Source of the DNA: Datura wrightii
Lineage: Eukaryota > Streptophyta > Magnoliopsida > Solanales > Solanaceae
Reading direction: 5' to 3'
NCBI GenBank assembly: GCA_035772735.1
Contig: JASDFA010000018.1
Location: forward strand, 58,310,001 to 58,374,000
Length of the DNA stretch: 64,000 bases
The notes under the pieces are model-generated. The model searched no databases. It saw only the letters and a program-made list of their open reading frames with translations, and was not told where the DNA came from. Position 1 is the first letter of the stretch. Each line of letters opens with the position of its first letter. The translations under genes and the position numbers were made by a program. Positions 57,421 to 64,000 of this stretch are shown here, in pieces.

Positions 57421-58700
57421 TGAGTTTTCGGACGAACTTCTCGGTATCCCCCCGAATGGAAAATCGATTTTTCTATTGACTTGTTACCAGGTACCCAGCT
57501 TATATCCATCCCTCCGTACTGAATGGCTCCGGATAAATTGAGAGAATTGAAGGAACAATTGAAAGATCTATTAGATAAGGGTTTTATCAGGCCGATTACG
57601 TCACCATAGGGTGCGCCAGTTTTATTTGTGAGAAAGAAAGATGGCTTTCTCCGCATATGTATAGACTACCAGTAGTTGAATAAAGTTACTATTAAGAATG
57701 AATACCCACTTTCCAGGATAGCTGACTTGTTTGATCAGTTGCAAGGGGCAAAATATTTCTCCAAGATCAACTTAAGGTTGGGATATCACCAGGTATAGGT
57801 TCGGGAGAAAGATATCCCGAAGACAGCTTTCAGGACCATGTACTATCATTTTGAATTCCTAGTATATGTCCTTCGGGTTGACAAATGCCCCAGCAATGTT
57901 CATGGATCTAATGAACAACATCTTTAGGCCATATTTAGATCTATTTGTGATAGTAGTCATTGATGATATCCTGGTGTATTCCCATTCAGAAGTAGAACAC
58001 ATAAATCATTTACGAACAGTAGTTCAAACTCTTAGAGATCGCCAGTTTTATGAAAAATTTTCTAAATGTGAGTTCTGGTTGAATTTCATGACCTTCCTGG
58101 GCCATACTTTATCAGAGGCTGGTATTTAGGTTGATTCGCAGAAAATTGAGGCGGTAAAGACATGGCCTAGACCTACAACTCCAATGGAAGTTCACAGTTT
58201 GTTGGGATTAGCCGGGTATTACTGGAGGTTTGTGGAAGGATTTTCTACTCTGTCAGCGCCCTTGACTAAGTTGACTCTAAAAGAAGCTAAATTTCAATGG
58301 GCTGAGGCCTATGACCGGAGCTTTTAGGAGCTGAAGAGCAGATTGACATCGGTATCGGTGTTAGCTTTGCTAGAAGATTTAGAGGGTTATGTTGTATATT
58401 GTGAAGCTTTAGGCGTTGGGTTAGGATGCGTCATGATGCAGCACAGTAAGGTGATTGTTTATGCTTTGAGGCAACTTAGGAAGCATGAAAAGAACTATCC
58501 CACTCACGACCTGGAGTTAGATGCAGTAGTTTATGCCTTGAAAATCTGGAGATATTACCTGTATAGGGTGTATGTGGACATTTTACTGACATAAGAGCCT
58601 CCAGTAAATCTTCACACAGAAGGATTCAAATTTGCGGCAGCGTCATTGGCTAGAACTACCCAGGGAAGGCCAATATTATAGAAGATGCACTTAGCCGCAG
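57421..58700 (+). pseudogene. Tekay reverse transcriptase and RNase H
   Basis: Blocks in order: LKEQLKDLLDKGFIRPITSP, a TAG where Trp is expected (57607-57609), APVLFVRKKDGF, a TAG for Gln (57673-57675), LNKVTIKNEYPLSRI, DIPKTAFRT, a frameshift near 57860, MSFGLTNAPAMFMDLMN, the catalytic VIDDILVYSHSE (about 57955) and FLGHTLSEAGI. The connection reads VHSLLGLAGYYWRFVEGFS. RNase H: a TAG for Gln (58325-58327), ELKSRLTSVSVLALL, VYALRQLRKHEKNYPTHDLE and LDAVVYALKIWRYYL. The catalytic Asp pair survives but the frame is dead. Confidence 0.9.
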
Positions 58701-58939
58701 ATCTATAGGAAGTTTGGAACATTTGAAGCCAGAATAATGGGAAATGGCTTAAGAATTGCACCGGTTAGCTAGCTTAGTCGTCCGGATTGTAGACTCAGAG
58801 GATAATAGGGCTGTGATTCAGAATGCCATAGTATCATCCCTGGTTGTGGAGGTAAAAGAGTATCAGTATGAGTATCCTAACCTGGTACAACCAGAGATAA
58901 GGTTTAGCAAGGTTAGTTAACGACATTCGAATTGACAAA

Positions 58940-59970
58940 AGATGGGGTCTTGAGATTTAGGGTCGCCTCTGCATTCTAGATGTGGCAGGACTTTGCCAAC
59001 AAATCATGGAAGAGGTACCTTATTCCCGTTATTATCTTCACCCAGGTTCGACAAAGATGTATCATGATATAAAGGAAATATACTGGTGGCCGGGAACTAA
59101 AAAGGGTGTAGCATAATTTGTAGCACAATGTCCTAACTATTAGCAGGTAAAGGCCGAACATCAGAAACCCGACGGATTAACCCAGGATATAGCAGTGCCT
59201 ATGTGGAAATGGGAAGCGATCAACATGGACTTTGTGACAGAATTACCCCGTACCAGGCGTAGATTCAATTTTATTTGGGTTATTGTCAACAGATTAGTGA
59301 AGTCAACTCATTTCTTACCAGTCAGGACTACCTTCTCCGCCGAACACTATGCTGAGTTGTATATTAAAGAGATAGTCCAACTACATGGTATCCCACCTCT
59401 CTCATTTATGACAGAGGGGCGTAATTTATGGCTAGATTCTGGTAGTCTTTCCAAAAAGGATTAGGGAGACAGTTTAATCTGAGTAAAACATTCCATCCTC
59501 AGACAGACGGTCAGGTAGAACGCACAATTCAGATGCTTGAAGATATGTTACAGACGGGTGTGCTAGATTTTATAGGAAGTTGGGACGAGCTTTTAACTCT
59601 TATCAAATTTACATACAATAACAATTATCACTCTGCAATTCAGATGGTGCCTTGTGAGGCCTTGTACGGGCAAAAATGCAGGTCCCTTATCGGGTGGTTT
59701 AAGGTAGGGGAGTCAGAGTTAGTAGGACCTGATATGATTCACCAGTCAGAAGAGAAAGTAAAACTCATCAGAGAGTTCTTGTTAACAACCCAGAGTCGCG
59801 AGAAGTCTTATTCTGATGTACGACGTAGAGACTTGGAATTTGAGATTGATAATTGGGTATTTCTCAAGGTTTCGTCCATGAAGGGCATGATGAGGTTTGG
59901 TAAGAAGGGAAAGCTTAGCCCTAGATTTATTGGCCCGTATTGGATCCTCTAGAGAATAGGTCGAGTGGAA
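58940..59970 (+). pseudogene. Tekay integrase
   Basis: An HHCC-like zinc region near 59010-59165 (YHDIKEIYWWPG, then CPNY). The core starts WKWEAINMDFVTELP with the first catalytic Asp, then WVIVNRLVKSTHFLPVRTT, and the second Asp region decayed to PPLSFMTEGR near 59395. FHPQTDGQVERTIQ-like text follows a stop near 59463 and carries the third acidic residue. The C-terminal part includes HSAIQMVPCEALYGQKCRS and KGMMRFGKKGKLSPRFIGPY, the usual GPY/F motif, with a TAG at 59950. Confidence 0.87.
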
Positions 59971-60089
59971 TATGAGCTAGAATTGCCTCCAGAGCTGGAA
60001 CCTGTCCACCCAGTTTTTCACGTATCCATTTTGCGGAAGTGTATAGGGGATCCGTCCCGAGTTGTGCCAGTTGAGGACATTCATTACTG

Positions 60090-60265
60090 ATAAGTTAGCC
60101 TATGAAGAGGTCCCAGTTGCCATACTAGATTGGCAAGTTCGTAGGTTAAGGAGTAAAGATGTAGCCTCCGTTAAAGTACTATGGAGGAACAGGAATAAAG
60201 AAGAGATGACCTAGGAAGCTGAGGATGACATGAGATCTAGACATCCTCACTTGTTCCAGGATTGA
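60090..60265 (+). pseudogene. Tekay chromodomain
   Basis: YEEVPVAILDWQVRRLRSKD, then VKVLWRNRN and EEMT, a TAG at 60212-60214 where Trp is expected, EAEDDMRSRHPHLFQD. This is the C-terminal chromodomain-like tail that defines the chromovirus Tekay/Del clade and targets heterochromatin. The aromatic lost to the stop is one of the conserved positions of the fold. Confidence 0.85.
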
Positions 60266-60503
60266 TCCAGATTACACAATTAAGGTGATGTTATTATTCA
60301 GCTGCTATTTTACTGCTTATGTTATCAGTACTGTTAAGCTGGCTACTTCTTTATGGTGAAATAACTATTTATGGCATCCTATGAGGCGCATATGTTGGAC
60401 TTTTCTGCGTTTCAGGTTTCCGGATAGTCTATATTACGAAGAAAACTCTGCCGAAATGTTTCTAAATATTAACTAAAAGATAACTCCTGTAAACCTGAAG
60501 ATG

Positions 60504-60542
60504 ACATTCGAGGACGAATGTTCCTAAGGGGGGGGGGGAGGA
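60504..60542 (+). promoter_or_regulatory. Tekay pre-PPT hairpin and polypurine tract
   Basis: ACATTCG-AGGA-CGAATGT (60504-60521), a perfect 7-bp stem, then aaggggggggggggag (60526-60540), then the LTR. The purine tract primes plus-strand DNA synthesis; the hairpin's role is unknown. Confidence 0.8.
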
Positions 60543-62636
60543 TGTTACATCTCGTAAAATATTATCAGTTAGTAGGCGTACGCGTGGACTTTTGACAAGT
60601 AAGGAGAGCTCGACGCGTGTGGAAACAGCCTCGAAAGAAGGGTTAGGCGAAGCTAGGCTGCGAGGGGCCCGCACGATGTGCCGGCCGACAGTGCACTGGC
60701 CAGTGCAGCGCGCCAGGCCATCTGCCACTTTAGAAGGCGCGATGCGGGAGTATTGTGGCGCCTTGGCTAGCGCAGGGCGCCCCCTGCCACCGGCCTTAAG
60801 TTATATATAAGCCCCTTCACTTAATTTAAAACATTTCACAAATGATACCCACGACCAGAGACTAAGGAGCACACAAGTTTCTGATGGTTTTTCGTTCGAT
60901 TATGCTACCAAACGCTGTCCAATCTCAAATTAACTTTGGGTAATGAGTTTTAAGCCTACAGGAAGAATTGCTATGGAGTTATTTCTCAAAAATTTGCTCA
61001 GAAAATCAGAACTTTGTCGAGTAAAAATTGTCAGAATTGTTTCAAATTGATTCCCACCCGTCCACAGGAATTAGGTAAACATTTCTCCCTTCCAAACTCT
61101 TGAGAAATTGTAGATTTTCAGTCGAGTTATTCAAAGTTGGATTATAGTTAATTCTATTATCGAAAGTTATTGATATTTGCCGAGTTTAGTATTAAAATTA
61201 GTTCTATTCTCTCAGTATAAAGATTACAGTTGGAAAGAACTGCCGTGCAAGTTAAATCTCACTAGTTAAATCATAAATCAACATTCGAGGTATGTTAAGG
61301 CAAATTCTTTCGGCAAGTTACTCCTTTCATGTCATAATACGACCTAGACTCTCGTAAGAATGCCCGAAGCATGATTGTTGTGGTTAGTTGCTATTATTAA
61401 TCTGAGATTAGCATTTTCTATTTAGATTGGGGTTGACCCTACCCTATATAGCCTTCCGTGACCAACCCCAGGGTTACTAGCTGTGTTGTTGCCTACAGGG
61501 CTATGTAGATTGCTCCAAGGAGATAGATAATGTCCCAAGGGACTACACAGAGGCCCAAGGGCCATATTACAATCCATTTCATGGATGGAATATTATCTTT
61601 ATGCCGTATCGACATCACTAACCCTCATCGAGCCTGGTGCCCAAGGAGCAGTTATCAAGAGTCCACCGGACTTAGACACAGCTACAGATCAGGAGTGGAG
61701 TGGGATCAGTTGCAAACCTAGGGGACAGGTAGGTTGGCTATAGTTACTTGTCATTTTGACCTTTTTAGGGGTATATAGATTATAATGTGCTTGCCAGGGC
61801 TTATGGGGCCCCAGACGAGTTATTCTGTGCTGGTTGTACATTCCGGGCTTATGGGGGCCAAGTAAGGTTCTTGTTTACATTATTTACTATTAGTTATACA
61901 GCAGGTTACAAGGTTATTTAGGTTAACTCTCTATCACTCCTATTGAAATGTTTCAGTTTCATTGTCAGTATTATTAAGTCATTTTCATTTGATGCCCTAC
62001 ATATTCGGTACATGTTATACTGACGCCCATGTTTGGGGTGCTGCATTTCTTGCCTGTAGGTTTGGTTAGACATAGTTCAGGGCCTCCCTAATCATTAGCC
62101 GAGTTAGCAGTCTAATCAGCTCCTTTTGCCTCAGAGTTGTTAGTTAGAAGGTTTATTCTTTTGATTGTATAGTTTATGGGTAGGTCGGGGCCCTGTCCCG
62201 ATCATTATTCCACTCTTAGAGGCTTGCACGCTACAGATCTTCAGTATTAGTTTTATTGTTGGCCGTGTAGGGCCTATGTATGTTTTCTTTCACATAGTGG
62301 CCGTGTGGGGCCTAGTTTAACTATTAGTTAGCGGCCTTGTCAGCCATAATATAGTTCTGATTGCCTGTTTTCATTATGACATAACTAGACAACATGGCGG
62401 TTTTGTCGGCTCGTATAGGATCCCCTTTGCTGCATATTGTTGGTCATCTTTTTTCTTTTCACAGGTAGTTATGCGGCCTTGTCGGCTGGAGGTTGTATTT
62501 ATAGCCGAGATATACCTCATACGTTTTCTTGAATTGAAGAGCAGGCGTGCACCAGAAGTGCATAAGCCTAGTCAGGTCAGTTCAGATCTAGTATGGCACC
62601 AGGTGCCAGTCGTGCCTCCCAAGGTGGGGCGTGATA
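60543..62636 (+). repeat. Tekay 3' LTR
   Basis: 2094 bp; starts tgttacatctcg; ends gcgtgata, with CA changed to TA. TATATATAAG at 60802-60811; palindrome region 60585-60795. Many transitions against the 5' LTR indicate an old insertion. Confidence 0.92.
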
Positions 62637-62641
62637 ACTTT

Positions 62642-62732
62642 ATTGTTGTTTCACCCATTTCTTTATCAGTAGTAACCTATTCCCTTGATCGTTTCCCACC
62701 AATGTTCAGTTTCCTCCTTATACCATAATATT
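62642..62732 (-). pseudogene. LINE reverse transcriptase, upstream piece
   Basis: The minus strand reads VTTDKEMGETTIKFYKDQF across the Tekay junction, the spacer before the reverse transcriptase core in plant L1 ORF2. The joined reading passes cleanly over the acttt duplication. The rest of ORF2 (endonuclease) is displaced beyond the window by the next LTR element. Confidence 0.7.
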
Positions 62733-64000
62733 TGACAACCCGCTCAAATCCAGTGCAACTAATGATAGTGTAAAACGGTCGAAGCAAATATGGAACCCAA
62801 CTTGGAGTCGAGGTCAAATCCACAGAGACTACATTAAGCCCAAATTATCTAGTACCCTTCAATCTAGATTTTGTAGTAGAGACTATTCGTATTAGGATTA
62901 AGTAAAATTTAACTATAGTTAATGAATGCAAATTTCTTAAGGTTAAATTTATTGATGGAAATACTAAGGAAGTACCTCTATTATGGGTCGATCCTCCTAA
63001 ATCACCGTATATGGGTAAATTGAAAGTGGGTTATGGATGAACATGCAAACAAAGACTTAGGCAACACATGGGTATCTTTCAACAGCACCATAGATGTCAA
63101 TCTACTTTAGTTTCGTCAAATTGAAGAGAATTCCCTTCTACCCAATTACTTGTTGCTAACTTGAATTCAATCTATATCTAGGAGAATCCATTAAACAAAG
63201 CTTATGCATTGAGTTATTGTTGATTGATGCTAACCCCACCTAAATTTACTCTTTCAAATCTCATAAAGATAATTGGGTAGGATTGAGCGACTTTCATCAT
63301 CAATCACACACAACAAAGCAAAAATCGATCAAACGTTCCTTAGCCCACAAGAAATTTTCCCACAATTAGGATCATTAGGGTTCATAACCCTAGATCCAGG
63401 TTTAGTTATCCATAGCAAGGAAAAGAAGAGAAATTAAGTAATTAGACATTCTTATCAAAGAAATTCTGAATTGTAGTTGAAATCTTGAATTGATTAACTT
63501 AAATCTTTAAAATTATAAACTAAATCTAAGATCTACACTACTATTGGTGAAAAGTAAAGTATTCTATCTATCTCTACTCTCTACTGAACTACTGTCAAAA
63601 GCTCCTCAGAAAAAGAAGAAAAATCTATTTATACTATGTTTTAAAAAGCCCAAAATAATTTAAACTCGGAGGGCCCCAAGTGTGCAGGGATGGACCATCC
63701 TTTGCCCCGTCAATTAAAATTGTCTTCTGCCCAGCAACCTTCCATCCTTTGATCAACGGATTGCCTGATAGACAATTTATATGTGGCTTCATCGATTAAA
63801 ATTAGCCTATGTCTCCTCATGGATCCTTCTGGCAATTGACGGACTGTCCTTCAATCCCCCGATTAAGGACCTCTTTAAGATGGTTTCTAGAAACAATGGC
63901 TCTGGCTGGATGGCTGAACATATAGATCGTCCTTTTGATAGGCAGACCGTTCTTTGTTTAGTCGCTTGGATAGAATTCTGGCTTTGACTCCTCTCTTCTT
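62733..64000 (-). mobile_element. LTR of another minus-strand Athila-like element (partial)
   Basis: Starts tgacaacccgctcaaatcc at the LINE boundary, with ggtcaaatccacagagac near 62811, matching the layout of the E1-E3 LTRs read from their 3' end. The minus strand has GTATAAATAG (63625-63634) and, upstream of it, an array with GGATGG-A-CCATCC (63688-63700). The interior and second LTR lie beyond the window, so lineage is inferred from layout. Open frames here show no coding domain. Confidence 0.65.

Larger units (their letters stand above)
53225..62636 (+). mobile_element. Tekay/Del-type Ty3 chromovirus, full-length but decayed
   Basis: 9412 bp, target duplication acttt (53220-53224 and 62637-62641). 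LTRs 53225-55330 and 60543-62636 are visibly diverged. Met-type primer site, gag, protease, reverse transcriptase, RNase H, integrase with C-terminal chromodomain, hairpin and polypurine tract are present in that order. Many TAG stops break the polyprotein, so it is inactive. Confidence 0.93.

Noticed and set aside
62471..62728. 85-codon frame crossing the Tekay 3' LTR end into the LINE
   Set aside because: It spans an LTR/target junction and exists only by chance.

Overview
This window reads as gene-poor plant nuclear DNA, most likely from a Solanaceae-type dicot. The evidence is AT-rich intergenic sequence, one three-exon WRKY gene with conserved plant splice sites, and stacked LTR retrotransposons of the Tekay/Del (Ty3 chromovirus) and Athila-like (Ty3 non-chromovirus, tRNA-Asp primed) kinds inserted into an L1-type LINE. 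The species assignment is inference from repeat style; no species-specific marker was seen.

Layout. 1-3138: debris of three LTR elements (an E2-family LTR end, a chromovirus-like 3' end with its LTR, and a copia LTR). 3139-7478: AT-rich intergenic DNA and the WRKY promoter. 7479-9270: the only host gene that looks intact, a group III WRKY factor of 309 aa in three exons. 9271-62732: an L1-type LINE on the minus strand, cut open by insertions. Its RNase H end is at about 9995-10640 and its reverse transcriptase continues at 52770-53219 and 62642-62732. 62733-64000: the outer LTR of a further minus-strand element, also inside the LINE.

The insertions nest five levels deep, and target-site duplications (TSDs) fix the order. 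The LINE is interrupted by E1 (12484-52764, TSD ttaac) and by a Tekay element (53225-62636, TSD acttt). E1 gag is interrupted by E2 (15045-44531, minus strand, TSD gtgac). E2 is interrupted at its gag/protease junction by E3 (22158-38571, minus strand, TSD attac) and in its 5' LTR by a solo LTR (42108-44512, TSD gtaaa). E3 is interrupted by E4 (25370-33711, plus strand, TSD ggcac with one copy mutated to gacac), which has near-identical LTRs.

The coding content is unusual. E1 and E2 carry gag, protease and an env-like ORF but no reverse transcriptase or integrase. E3, which shares E1's LTR family, carries only reverse transcriptase, RNase H and integrase. E4 has an unfamiliar intact 315-aa zinc-finger/coiled-coil ORF where gag-pol should be, plus an almost intact env-like ORF.

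Three noncoding patterns recur across these otherwise different families. (1) The U3 of each LTR carries an array of odd-length palindromes with a single central base, in five families lying just upstream of a TATA-like box; similar arrays recur inside E1, E2 and E4 ahead of the env-like ORF. (2) A hairpin with loop AGGCAA and compensatory stem changes lies just after the gag/pol stop. (3) A hairpin with an RGGA tetraloop and compensatory stem changes lies just before a polypurine tract. These are the best candidates for something not previously described.
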